In this document: positions 32,077-40,530 of the stretch, in pieces | Numbering within the stretch: position 1 is the first letter of the stretch | How the letters are laid out: every line of letters begins with the position of its first letter | From: Candidatus Omnitrophota bacterium | GTDB taxonomy: Bacteria > Omnitrophota > Gorgyraeia > JABMSB01 | Length of the DNA stretch: 46,543 nucleotides | Reading direction: 5' to 3' | NCBI GenBank assembly: GCA_013202205.1 | Contig: JABMSB010000072.1 | Location: forward strand, 1-46,543 | Notes under the pieces: model-generated | Told to the model about the DNA's origin: nothing | The model's database searches: none | What the model saw: only the letters and a program-made list of their open reading frames with translations | Position numbers and translations under genes: made by a program

Positions 32077-32105
32077 TTGCAAAAAATGCGATTAATTACT
32101 ATAAT
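32077..32105 (+). promoter_or_regulatory. Sigma70-type promoter of the NSS transporter operon
   Basis: TTGCAA (32077-32082), 17 bp spacer, TATAAT (32100-32105). The promoter lies inside the upstream extension of the reading frame, which supports the later start at 32128. Confidence 0.75.
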
Positions 32106-32127
32106 AATATTTATCAGAGGAGTCGAT

Positions 32128-33687
32128 ATGGCAAAAAAGGTGAGACAGCGCTGGGGTTCGAGGTTTGGGATCATCATGGCTGTAGCAGGAAGCGCTATCG
32201 GTTTGGGCAACTTCCTCCGTTTCCCTGTGCAGGCAGCCAATAATGGCGGCGGCGCTTTCATGATACCCTATTTCATATCGCTATTTCTCTTAGGTATTCC
32301 GCTTATGTGGATAGAGTGGACCCTGGGACGCTATGGAGGCGGTTTCGAACACGGTACCGCGCCCGGCATATTCCACTCACTCTGGCAGAAGAACCGCTTC
32401 ATAAAATACTTCGGTATCATAGGTATATTCGGCCCTCTGGTCATCTTCATCTATTACACTTACATAGAATCATGGACGCTCGCGTATTGTTTCTTCTCCT
32501 TTACAGACCGTTATGCCGCGGCTAATGACCAGGCCTCCATGCAATCGTTCCTTCAAGGATACCAGGGCATAGAGAAGAATAAATACTTTACAAACATAGG
32601 CCCCGCCTATACCTTCTTTCTCATTACATTTTTGGCCAATATCTCCGTCATGTACTACGGAATAAGGGGAGGCGTAGAACGCATCTGCAAGATCGCAATG
32701 CCCGCACTCCTGGTATTTGGCCTGGTGATTATGGTGAGGGTGCTCCTTTTGGGAACACCCGATCCTTCAAAACCGGATTGGAATCTCGTCAATGGCCTCG
32801 GTTTTTTGTGGAATCCTGACTTTTCTGCTCTTAAGAGCGCGAAGGTCTGGTTGGCAGCCGCGGGACAGATCTTCTTTACCCTGAGTGTAGGCATAGGTGT
32901 CATACTCACCTATGCGAGCTACCTTAAGAAGGGTGACGATGTTGTGCTCTCGGGCTTGTCGGCCGTCAGTACCAATGAATTCACAGAAGTAATCCTTGGC
33001 GCCAGCATAATCATACCTGCCGCATTCGTCTTCTTCGGGCCCATCGGTATCCAGGAGGTGGCAAAGAGCGGCGCTTTTAACTTAAGCTTCGTGACGATGC
33101 CGCTGATCTTCAAGAAGATACTCTTCGGACACCTATTCGGCGGGATGTGGTTCCTTCTTCTTTTTTTGGCCGGCGTAACATCTTCGATCTCTCTCATACA
33201 GCCGACGATCGCATTCATGGAAGATGAGTTCAATATAAATAGGTCTAAGGCCGTCACCATATTTGCCATAGCCGCCTTCATATTCTGCCAGCCGGTCATA
33301 TTCTTTATTGCCAGAGGCGTCATAAATGAACTCGACTTCTGGGGAGGCACATTCTGCCTTGTCTTATTTGCGACTGTTGAGACGATACTATTTGCCTGGA
33401 TCTTCGGTATGGAAAAGGCGTGGAAGGAGATACACCACGGGGCCGACATGAAGGTGCCCACGGTCTATAAATTTATTATAAAATATATAACACCGGTATT
33501 TCTTTTGACTATCCTGGGCTTCTGGTTCTATCAGGAAGGGATACCGACCATAATGTTAAAGGGCGTGAGCGCTGCCGACAAACCCTTTGTGCTGGGAACA
33601 AGAATTGCGCTGCTGGGGTTATTTTCACTTCTCGCCATCTTAGTTAAGATCGCCTGGCGAAAACGCAAGATAAAGACCTATGTGTAG
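32128..33687 (+). CDS. Sodium-dependent amino acid transporter (NSS/SNF family)
   Basis: The 519-residue polytopic protein has the LeuT-fold signature at TM1 (MAVAGSAIGLGNFLRFPVQAANNGGGAF), where the unwound helix binds substrate and Na+. It also has IPLMWIEWTLGRYGG in TM2 and a TM6 region with LSVGIGVILTYASYL. About 12 membrane segments are present. The start ATG 32128 is preceded by AGAGGAG. A 33-residue MetS-type small subunit follows 8 nt downstream, so the pair resembles MetPS methionine/alanine transporters. The true substrate is not determined. Confidence 0.92.
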   Translation: MAKKVRQRWGSRFGIIMAVAGSAIGLGNFLRFPVQAANNGGGAFMIPYFISLFLLGIPLMWIEWTLGRYGGGFEHGTAPGIFHSLWQKNRFIKYFGIIGIFGPLVIFIYYTYIESWTLAYCFFSFTDRYAAANDQASMQSFLQGYQGIEKNKYFTNIGPAYTFFLITFLANISVMYYGIRGGVERICKIAMPALLVFGLVIMVRVLLLGTPDPSKPDWNLVNGLGFLWNPDFSALKSAKVWLAAAGQIFFTLSVGIGVILTYASYLKKGDDVVLSGLSAVSTNEFTEVILGASIIIPAAFVFFGPIGIQEVAKSGAFNLSFVTMPLIFKKILFGHLFGGMWFLLLFLAGVTSSISLIQPTIAFMEDEFNINRSKAVTIFAIAAFIFCQPVIFFIARGVINELDFWGGTFCLVLFATVETILFAWIFGMEKAWKEIHHGADMKVPTVYKFIIKYITPVFLLTILGFWFYQEGIPTIMLKGVSAADKPFVLGTRIALLGLFSLLAILVKIAWRKRKIKTYV

Positions 33688-33695
33688 GAGATGAG

Positions 33696-33797
33696 ATGAC
33701 CAAATTGGGATTGCTCTTCTTGACCTTATCGTGGAGTTTTATACTGGGCCTGGCCGTCTTCTGTTTTTATAAGACGATTAAGAGGAAGAAGCTCTAA
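33696..33797 (+). CDS. MetS-type small subunit of the NSS transporter
   Basis: A 33-residue protein, MTKLGLLFLTLSWSFILGLA and onward, with one membrane helix (about residues 4-25) and a basic tail KTIKRKKL. Size, topology and place immediately after an NSS transporter gene match the MetS small subunits that are needed for transport in MetPS systems. TAGGAGATGAG precedes the ATG. It is short enough to be missed by standard ORF calling. Confidence 0.85.
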   Translation: MTKLGLLFLTLSWSFILGLAVFCFYKTIKRKKL

Positions 33798-33809
33798 AGA
33801 AGGGTTTGG

Positions 33810-35201
33810 TCACCGATATAGTAGTATCAAAGCACCCAGGATAAATAGAAGTGTAATAAGACCCACCAGAATACCTATCCGAAACCACCTCATAAACCCG
33901 ATAGTAAGCCCTCTCTTCTCGAGCATGCCTATAGCTACTATGTTGGCGGTCGAACCGATGATCGTCATATTGCCCCCGAAACATGCGCCAAAGAGGAGCG
34001 CCCACCAGAGGACTCCATTAAGCTCAACCATTGCGTTTAAATTCTTTATGACCGGTATGAGTGAAGCTACAACTACGACGTTATCTAAGATGCTCGATAC
34101 GAACGCGCCCCCTACAAGTATAACGCTGATAAGGGCAATCTTACTTCCCGCGACTAAAGCTATGATCTTTCCGGCAATCGCTTCTGTAACCCCGATATGG
34201 GCCAGCGTACCGGCCTGGCCAAAAAGGAACATAAAGAAAAGGAGCGACCACCACTCCACATCCTTCTCTATATAGTTGCGGGCGTGTTCCCTGCGCCAAA
34301 CCATGATGACGCTTGCCGAAACCAAAGGCGCTATTAAGAGTATCGTGTTCGTCTTAAGGCCCAACAAGACCTCGATCCTGTGGTGAAAACCTATGATACA
34401 AAGAGTAATCCCCAATATGAAAAATCCGATGCGTAAATTCTTCTCAGGCGGCACATTGAGCAGCTGCACCAAAAAGTCGTTTGGGCCTAACTCTTTTATC
34501 TTCTCATCCAACTCCTTGAGGGGTTTCTTAAATACCACGAAGAAGATGGCCAATAAAATAAATAGGCTCAATATCATGAGCGGGAAGGCATGTACTATAA
34601 AATCTTCAAATGTCAATGAGGCCTTGGCAGCTATGAAGAGGCCTATGGGGTTTCCTATGACGGTGCCTGTGGACCCGATGTTAGTGGCGAGGACCGATGC
34701 GATGATAAATGGTATGGGGTTGACCTCAAAATAGTCACATATCTCAAATATCAGCATGACCATAAAGACTATCGATGATACCTCATCGATTAAGGCGGCC
34801 AGGATTGCCGAGGTGAATGTCAACGCTATTATGAACTTCTTGGCGTTCAGATTCTTTAGACAAAGTGCGCGGCTCAAGAGCCAGGTAAAGAACCCCAGCT
34901 CCTTCAAAAATCCCACCAGGATCATCATGCCTATTAAAAATAGTATGATCTCCATGGAGCAAAATTTGATAAAATCCTCAAGCTCAACAAGGTGCGTAAT
35001 GAGGAATAACGAGGAACCGAAGAATGCGAAACTGAGGCGAAAATGCCAGAAGAGGAGTGTGCCAAGTATCGATATCGAGAATATGCTCAGTGCCATTACC
35101 TGCCTGGGCTCAAGGCCCGCCATAAGGCCAATCACGGCTACGAGCAAACAGATCACCGCCATAAATGTGATCCTGTATATAAAATCCCTGCTAACGGTCA
35201 T
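33810..35201 (-). CDS. SLC13/NhaD-type ion transporter (ArsB/NhaD superfamily)
   Basis: The 463-residue product has about 11-12 hydrophobic segments. The paired re-entrant motifs of the ion-transporter superfamily are seen as ATNIGSTGTVIGNPIG (near residue 170) and GGNMTIIGSTANIVAIG (near residue 420), with LAALIDEVSSIVFM and SSILDNVVVVASLIP in the matching membrane helices. Members carry arsenite, Na+/H+ or dicarboxylates. The sequence does not decide which; an NhaD/ArsB-like cation/proton role is slightly favoured by the conserved Asp in the helices. It ends 13 bp from the convergent metS. Confidence 0.82.
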   Translation of the reverse strand: MTVSRDFIYRITFMAVICLLVAVIGLMAGLEPRQVMALSIFSISILGTLLFWHFRLSFAFFGSSLFLITHLVELEDFIKFCSMEIILFLIGMMILVGFLKELGFFTWLLSRALCLKNLNAKKFIIALTFTSAILAALIDEVSSIVFMVMLIFEICDYFEVNPIPFIIASVLATNIGSTGTVIGNPIGLFIAAKASLTFEDFIVHAFPLMILSLFILLAIFFVVFKKPLKELDEKIKELGPNDFLVQLLNVPPEKNLRIGFFILGITLCIIGFHHRIEVLLGLKTNTILLIAPLVSASVIMVWRREHARNYIEKDVEWWSLLFFMFLFGQAGTLAHIGVTEAIAGKIIALVAGSKIALISVILVGGAFVSSILDNVVVVASLIPVIKNLNAMVELNGVLWWALLFGACFGGNMTIIGSTANIVAIGMLEKRGLTIGFMRWFRIGILVGLITLLFILGALILLYR

Positions 35202-35242
35202 ACCGGTCTCCCTATCTCTGCAACTCTATCCAAAATATCCTA

Positions 35243-35455
35243 CTACCACCACGCCCCTCTTGATTTATAGGTCTTTATGAAATTCTCTATAGAGCGATCA
35301 TACATCTTCTCTACATCGTCTGGAAATAGACAGGCAGGAAATTGGCCGCTACCTAAGTGGTATTGCAAACAATCGCAGCAGATACCTTTCCTGCTGCATG
35401 AGCCGTATGAACAATTACACTTATCCATGTTCCTCTTTATCTTGCACTCAGGCAT
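35243..35455 (-). CDS. DUF6485-like cysteine-rich small protein
   Basis: The 70-residue product has a Cys cluster KCNCSYGSCSRKGICCDCL (residues 12-30) followed by QYHLGSGQFPACLFP and a C-terminal helix. This pattern matches the DUF6485 family of small Cys-rich proteins. The cysteines could bind a metal such as Zn or Cu. It starts 5 nt after the heavy-metal permease gene with AGGTAAGGGG before it, which suggests a helper role for that permease (inference). Confidence 0.72.
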   Translation of the reverse strand: MPECKIKRNMDKCNCSYGSCSRKGICCDCLQYHLGSGQFPACLFPDDVEKMYDRSIENFIKTYKSRGAWW

Positions 35456-35460
35456 ACCCC

Positions 35461-36501
35461 TTACCTCCTCTTGATCTTATTTAGGATGCTGTATGTAATC
35501 AGCAATATCAAAATAACCGCGCTACTTTGCTCAACCCATAATGGCAAAATCTGGCTGTGCATTGCCGCACCTTTAATCTGGGCGCCTCCGAAGATATTCC
35601 AAACTCTGTCAAGGAGCAACCCCAATCCTATACTGCTTACAGCTATCGAAACCAAATATATAGCCACAGCTTTTTTGCCAATATACTTGGAGACTATTGT
35701 CATTGTGACTGCATTGGTCGCTGGACCGGCTAAAAGAAATACGAAGGCAGCGCCGGGATTTATCCCTTTGAGCATCAGTGCGGCAGCTATCGGTATAGAT
35801 CCGGTCGCGCACACATACATCGGGGCGCCGATCAAGAACATGATGACCATCGCCCGTAATCCGGACCCCAGATATCTGGTTATAAAGGCCTCCGGGATAA
35901 ACCAAGATATGGCCCCGCCTACAAGTATTCCCAACAATAGCCATTTTGATACATCGCCAAGCAGCTCTACAAAGGCGTAATTTAATGCGCCTTTTGCGCG
36001 CTCCCAAATGGTGTGATTGTGCTGACCACCCTCATGGCCATCATCCGTGTGGCACATCTTACATTTCTCATCGCTCTTCTCCGAAGAGACCTCATCTTCT
36101 TTGGTAAATATATTCGCCAGTATGCCGGCAAATACGGCAGTTATGAAAGACGCAAGGACTCTGTACGCAGTAAATAGGCCGCCCATAAGCGCGTAAGTGG
36201 CGAATATCGAATCGATCCCCGTCGCAGGCGTCGATATCAGAAAGGCCAGGACCGATCCTCGGCTGGCCCCCTCTTTACGCAAGGATAAGGCTGCCGGCAC
36301 CACTCCACAGGAGCATAAAGGCAGTGGTATGCCGAATAGCGCTGCCTTAATAACCGAGGAAAAATTCCCCCTGCCGAGATGTCTGGCTATACCCTCCGGG
36401 GACAAAAAGATGTGCAATATCCCGGCAAAGAAAAATCCAAAGAGTAGATACGGCGCCATCTTGTTCAATAAGTCTATAGACTCTCTCAAGATACCCATCA
36501 T
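35461..36501 (-). CDS. SO_0444-type Cu/Zn efflux permease (COG0701 permease)
   Basis: The 346-residue product has about 8-10 membrane segments and the COG0701 motif FGIPLPLCSCGVVPAALSL, with the CxC in a membrane helix, and a second half repeating the fold (GAPMYVCATGSIPIAAALM). Between the halves is a cytoplasmic loop with KCKMCHTDDGHEGGQHNH, which looks metal-binding. SO_0444 members act in Cu/Zn efflux. The gene leads a two-gene unit with the DUF6485 protein. ATG at 36501 or 36498 cannot be separated. Confidence 0.82.
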   Translation of the reverse strand: MMGILRESIDLLNKMAPYLLFGFFFAGILHIFLSPEGIARHLGRGNFSSVIKAALFGIPLPLCSCGVVPAALSLRKEGASRGSVLAFLISTPATGIDSIFATYALMGGLFTAYRVLASFITAVFAGILANIFTKEDEVSSEKSDEKCKMCHTDDGHEGGQHNHTIWERAKGALNYAFVELLGDVSKWLLLGILVGGAISWFIPEAFITRYLGSGLRAMVIMFLIGAPMYVCATGSIPIAAALMLKGINPGAAFVFLLAGPATNAVTMTIVSKYIGKKAVAIYLVSIAVSSIGLGLLLDRVWNIFGGAQIKGAAMHSQILPLWVEQSSAVILILLITYSILNKIKRR

Positions 36502-36533
36502 TATACCTTTCGCATATTTTTGTATGTTTTCTT

Positions 36534-36562
36534 ATTTTATGCCGATTCCCCTATATAGTCAA
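36534..36562 (-). promoter_or_regulatory. Sigma70-type promoter of the Cu/Zn permease unit
   Basis: Minus strand: TTGACT (36562-36557), 17 bp spacer, TAAAAT (36539-36534). A TATAAT closer to the ATG (near 36505) may be an alternative. Confidence 0.6.
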
Positions 36563-36574
36563 CCCTATAATTCA

Positions 36575-36720
36575 GTCAAGACGTTTCTGTTTCCAATCAG
36601 AGATCTGCCCCATTTCTAATCGGAGATCTGTCCCCTAATCTGTCTTCTAATAAGAATGGGGGGACACTTCTCCGATTGAGTTTAGGGCAGATCTCCGATT
36701 GAGTTGAGAAACGTCTTGGA
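36575..36720. repeat. Imperfect inverted-repeat element (about 146 bp, MITE-like)
   Basis: The left end TCAAGACGTTTCT...AATCAGAGATCTGCCCC matches the reverse complement of the right end TCCAAGACGTTTCTCAACTC plus AATCGGAGATCTGCCC. Internal short repeats of CGGAGATCTG also occur, and the middle (36640-36665) can pair further. One end of a second copy lies at 46511-46543. It has no ORF. It lies between the permease promoter and the DUF885 gene. Confidence 0.8.
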
Positions 36721-36774
36721 TTCACGGCTTAAAAATGTATGGACAAATACCTCTCCCAGCTGTAAGATATTATC

Positions 36775-38370
36775 ATGATGAAAGATACGAAAACCGACCT
36801 AAAAAGAATAGCCGATGACTATTTCGGCTACATGGCCAGGGCGTATCCCGTGATGTGCCTCAGCGATGAGTTCTACTTCCTGCCAAGGGCTGAAGGGGCC
36901 ATGAAGTTCCTCACGGAGATAGACTCACTCGATAGCGACAAGATAGCGGGTGATATAAGATACATCAAGGGATTACAAAAAGAGCTGCAGGCTATTGACC
37001 CCGACCCATCAGACCTGGACGCACGGATAGACCTTGTAATGTTGAATGAATCCATCTCTCTCTATCTTGAGGAATTTGAGACGACCCAAATCTACAGGCG
37101 CGACCCTGCGCTCTATATCAACATCTTGATGCTCGGCGTAGACCATTTAATTACTAAATTGTCATCGATAGTGCCCGAGAAGAAGAAATTTATCGAGATG
37201 CGCCTTAAGAAAATACCCCGTCTTTTGGATGAAGCCAAAAGAAATTTGAAAGACCCTCCCCTCCCCTATGTTGAACGCGGTTTACAGATGGCAGAAGCGG
37301 CGCGACTTTACCTGATAAGCCATCTTCCCCACTCAAAAGAGCTCGATAAGGTCCTTGAGAAGATTGAGGAGTTCAAAGATCTCCTGCATAAACTTGCCAA
37401 GGGGACAGATTCGAACACCAATATCGTCGAAAGGGCTGCCCTTGAGTCTATATTAAAAAACGGCTATTCATACAATAGGCCGCTTGAGGAGATATTCCAG
37501 ATAGCAAAATCGGAATATAAGAAGGTCTTAGATCAGATGGACAAAATAGCATCTGATGCTTCGCCAAAGAAAGAATGGCAAGCAATGCTCCTAAAATATA
37601 AGCTTCCCGCAAAGGATCCCGGAGAGCTCCTGTCACTCTATGCCGGCCAGATAGACAAGCTGAGGGGATTGACTACGACCGAAGACCTGGTGACCCTCCC
37701 TTACCTGCAGAATATCCTGGTTGTGGAGACTCCCAAATATCTGGCTCCTGTGAGGGCATCTGCTTCTTATAGCTGCCCGCTCACGATGAATGAACGAGAA
37801 GCCGCCTACTTCTATATCTCTATCTTTTTAGGGGAAGTGAAGTCCAAATTTGAAAATATACACCAGGAATATATCTTTGTGTCGGCCCACGAGACATATC
37901 CGGGCCATCACCTCCTCGACACTATACGCCGGAGCCTCGAAAATCCCATAAGACGCCAGATAGAGTCTCCTTTTTTCTATGAGGGATGGGCATCATATGC
38001 CGAGGAGCTCATAGCGGAACTTGGATATGTAAAGACACCCGAAGAGAAGCTAATAGGCTTAAGGAGACAGGCATGGAGGGCTATACGCGCCATGTTAGAC
38101 GTAGGAACGAGGATCAATAAACTGACCCACGATGAAGGCGGACGTATGCTGACCGATATCGGATACAGCCGTAATGTAGTAAAGGCGATGATAACCCACT
38201 ATTCTCTTACTTATGGATATCAGCTATGCTATACTATCGGTAAATTTGAGCTGGAGCAGCTCAAGAAGGAGTTCGTCTCTAAGCTGGGGCTCAAAAAGTT
38301 CCATGACACGCTCCTCTATGACGGGCAGATACCGTTCGACCTATGCAGAGAAAGGATGAAGAGACTATGA
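36775..38370 (+). CDS. DUF885 family metallopeptidase-like protein
   Basis: The 531-residue soluble, mostly helical protein has the DUF885 zinc motif SAHETYPGHHLLDT (HExxxGHH, near residues 367-372) and the downstream EGWASYAEELIAELG block with the third ligand. The N-terminal IADDYFGYMARAYPVMCLSD start is typical. No signal peptide is seen, so it should be cytoplasmic. DUF885 proteins are thermolysin-like peptidases of mostly unknown substrate. The stop overlaps the ATP-grasp-like gene by 4 bp, so the three genes to 40528 form a coupled unit. Confidence 0.88.
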   Translation: MMKDTKTDLKRIADDYFGYMARAYPVMCLSDEFYFLPRAEGAMKFLTEIDSLDSDKIAGDIRYIKGLQKELQAIDPDPSDLDARIDLVMLNESISLYLEEFETTQIYRRDPALYINILMLGVDHLITKLSSIVPEKKKFIEMRLKKIPRLLDEAKRNLKDPPLPYVERGLQMAEAARLYLISHLPHSKELDKVLEKIEEFKDLLHKLAKGTDSNTNIVERAALESILKNGYSYNRPLEEIFQIAKSEYKKVLDQMDKIASDASPKKEWQAMLLKYKLPAKDPGELLSLYAGQIDKLRGLTTTEDLVTLPYLQNILVVETPKYLAPVRASASYSCPLTMNEREAAYFYISIFLGEVKSKFENIHQEYIFVSAHETYPGHHLLDTIRRSLENPIRRQIESPFFYEGWASYAEELIAELGYVKTPEEKLIGLRRQAWRAIRAMLDVGTRINKLTHDEGGRMLTDIGYSRNVVKAMITHYSLTYGYQLCYTIGKFELEQLKKEFVSKLGLKKFHDTLLYDGQIPFDLCRERMKRL

Positions 38371-39755
38371 AGAGTGAGCAATTCCTCGGCTGCCATTCGG
38401 AATGGAACCTCGGCAGCCCGGGTGGCTGGGACTATCAGAGGATGGCGCAGGTGATCGGCAGGTTCTCCTGGGAGAGGATAAAGAAGGCCGCCGGGATCGA
38501 TATAGAGTTGGACTTCGACCATACCGTCCTAAACCCGCTGGCGCCGTTTGCCGAGATGCTCCTCAGGGCCCACAAGAAGAGGTTTGGTAAGGAGAAACCT
38601 TTCATCGTCCTCGTCGCGGAAGAGGAGACGCTCGATAAGGTCGGTGAGAATATACACTTTATAGAACATATCAATAAGCTCCCCGGTGTCGAGGGACGTC
38701 TGGTGGGCCCAAGCAGCCTCGAACTAAAAGACGGCAACGTATGCGTTGAGGGCAAAAAGGCTACTCTTATCTTTATGGACTTTAACAATAATGTCCTCTT
38801 GAAAATGGGTGAAAAATATGACATAGCTCCGCTTATGGCCGCCATACGAAACGGCCTGGTCGTCAACCCCCGGGGCATGGAACCCATAGGAGCCAAGGGC
38901 GTCTTTGAGGCGATTACCGGCGAATATAAGGATCTGATGTCAGAGACGACTTTCAAAAGGACCCCCTGGACGAGACAGTTCTACAAGCGCCGCACCGATG
39001 GGCCAGGCGGAGAAGATATACCTGATCTGGTGAAGTGGGCCAAAGATAATTGGCAGAATGTTATACTCAAGCCGGTCCATGGCTACTCCGGCAAGGGCAT
39101 CATCATAGGGTTTAAAGAAGCTGACATCGATAAGTCCGTTAAACGCGCACTCGATGCGGGAGACTATATAATTCAGCCGCTGATTCCGACGAAGATATGG
39201 GCAGAGGAGTTTCCCTGGATCGACAAAGAAAAAGGGCACCTCTTCATTAAGCGCTGGCAGACCGACTTCCGATGCTTTGTGACCGATAGGGGTATTATAG
39301 GTTTCGTTACAAGGTTTGGCGGCATACCTACCAATGTGGGATGCGGCGGCGGAGTACAACCAACGGCTATATTGCGCTCCAGGATCCCGGTCAAAGATGC
39401 TATTCGAATACTAAATGATGCCATCATTGGATTGGGCTATGATTATATCAGCTCACTCCAGGATGAGATAGACAAGCTGTCTATTGAGATAGGAAATGTA
39501 TACCTCCTGGGGCCTCTCATGTCTACGCTGAGGCCGCGCTTGATTACACCGCTACACGTAAAACAGATAAAAGAGTACGGCGAAAATCTCTGGCGTGATG
39601 CGATGAAGCTGGAGGAACTATGGCTTGCCGGCAAGCTCTCCAAGTACACCCAGATAAGTGATGAAGAAGCAGGGGTAGCTAAGATGGCGCCATGGAGAGG
39701 CAGCATAGCCCTGATAGCGGCTGACGGCCTATTCGGGTTTGGAGGCAGCTTATGA
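38367..39755 (+). CDS. ATP-grasp-like ligase, unknown substrate
   Basis: The 462-residue product has an ATP-grasp-type core in the middle: VILKPVHGYSGKGIIIGF (nucleotide-binding lysine and glycine loop, near residues 234-251), YIIQPLIPTK, and FIKRWQTDFRCFVTDRGIIGFVTRFGG, which looks like the metal/phosphate part. The C-terminal NVYLLGPLMSTLRPRLITPLHVKQIKEYG is not recognised. The N-terminus begins HSEWNLGSPGGWDYQ. Such enzymes join a carboxylate to an amine or thiol. The ATG is in the ATGA that ends the DUF885 gene; an ATG 24 nt upstream is less likely. The exact family is not recognised. Confidence 0.7.
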   Translation: MKSEQFLGCHSEWNLGSPGGWDYQRMAQVIGRFSWERIKKAAGIDIELDFDHTVLNPLAPFAEMLLRAHKKRFGKEKPFIVLVAEEETLDKVGENIHFIEHINKLPGVEGRLVGPSSLELKDGNVCVEGKKATLIFMDFNNNVLLKMGEKYDIAPLMAAIRNGLVVNPRGMEPIGAKGVFEAITGEYKDLMSETTFKRTPWTRQFYKRRTDGPGGEDIPDLVKWAKDNWQNVILKPVHGYSGKGIIIGFKEADIDKSVKRALDAGDYIIQPLIPTKIWAEEFPWIDKEKGHLFIKRWQTDFRCFVTDRGIIGFVTRFGGIPTNVGCGGGVQPTAILRSRIPVKDAIRILNDAIIGLGYDYISSLQDEIDKLSIEIGNVYLLGPLMSTLRPRLITPLHVKQIKEYGENLWRDAMKLEELWLAGKLSKYTQISDEEAGVAKMAPWRGSIALIAADGLFGFGGSL

Positions 39756-40528
39756 TCCAGGTTCGGGAAGATTGGTGGAAGGACTTCTTCAACGATATCT
39801 ACCTTGTAACGGATGCAAGGAGTGTCTCGGACGATGAATTGACGCGGCGTGAAGCGGATATGCTGGAGGCGGTCCTTAAACTAGATAAGCCCGACAAAAT
39901 TCTCGACATGTGCGGCGGCAGCGGAAGGCATTCTATCGAACTCGCAAGGCGGGGCTACAAAGATATCACCGTGCTCGACTACTCGGATTTTCTGATAGAT
40001 ATGGGCAAGTCCCTGGCAAAGAAGGAGAAGCTGAAGATCGATTTCGTATGCCGGGATGCGCGTTCTACAGATTTAAAAGAGAATAGTTACTCTGCGATCT
40101 TCATAATGGCCAACTCTTTCGGTTACTTCCTGGAAGAAGAGGATAATCTGCGGATCTTAAAGGAGTGCCACAGGCTCCTGGAGGATGGCGGCCGCCTACT
40201 GCTCGATTTGACAGACGCAGATTATATGAGGAGACACCTTAAACCGTTCTCACGCCATAAGGCTGATGAAGATACAACGGTATGCAGGTTTAGGGAGTTG
40301 ACGCCCGACTCGATAAAGGCGCGTGAATTGGTCGTATCAAAAAAGAGGGGACTCTTGAGGGATGGGCGCTACTGTGAGCGCATATATGACGAGGAGGGGA
40401 TTGAATCTCTTCTTGCCAATGCCCGACTTTCGGATATATCTATAAATAAAGGTCTCTCTCTTCACCAAAAAAGGAAGGACTACGGCTTTTTGACATCGAG
40501 GATGATAGTAACTTCTCGAAAAAGGTAA
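39752..40528 (+). CDS. SAM-dependent methyltransferase (class I)
   Basis: The 258-residue product has the class I motif I ILDMCGGSGRHSIELARRGY (residues about 49-68), motif II LDYSDFLIDMGKS, acidic motif III FVCRDARSTD and post-motif AIFIMANSFGYFLEEEDNLRILKECHRLLEDGGRLLLDL. The Gly-rich loop is intact. Substrate is unknown. It overlaps the ATP-grasp gene by 4 bp (ATGA) with GGAGGCAGCTT before the ATG, so it should act with the two upstream enzymes. Convergent to the aldolase gene 2 bp further on. Confidence 0.88.
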   Translation: MIQVREDWWKDFFNDIYLVTDARSVSDDELTRREADMLEAVLKLDKPDKILDMCGGSGRHSIELARRGYKDITVLDYSDFLIDMGKSLAKKEKLKIDFVCRDARSTDLKENSYSAIFIMANSFGYFLEEEDNLRILKECHRLLEDGGRLLLDLTDADYMRRHLKPFSRHKADEDTTVCRFRELTPDSIKARELVVSKKRGLLRDGRYCERIYDEEGIESLLANARLSDISINKGLSLHQKRKDYGFLTSRMIVTSRKR

Positions 40529-40530
40529 AC

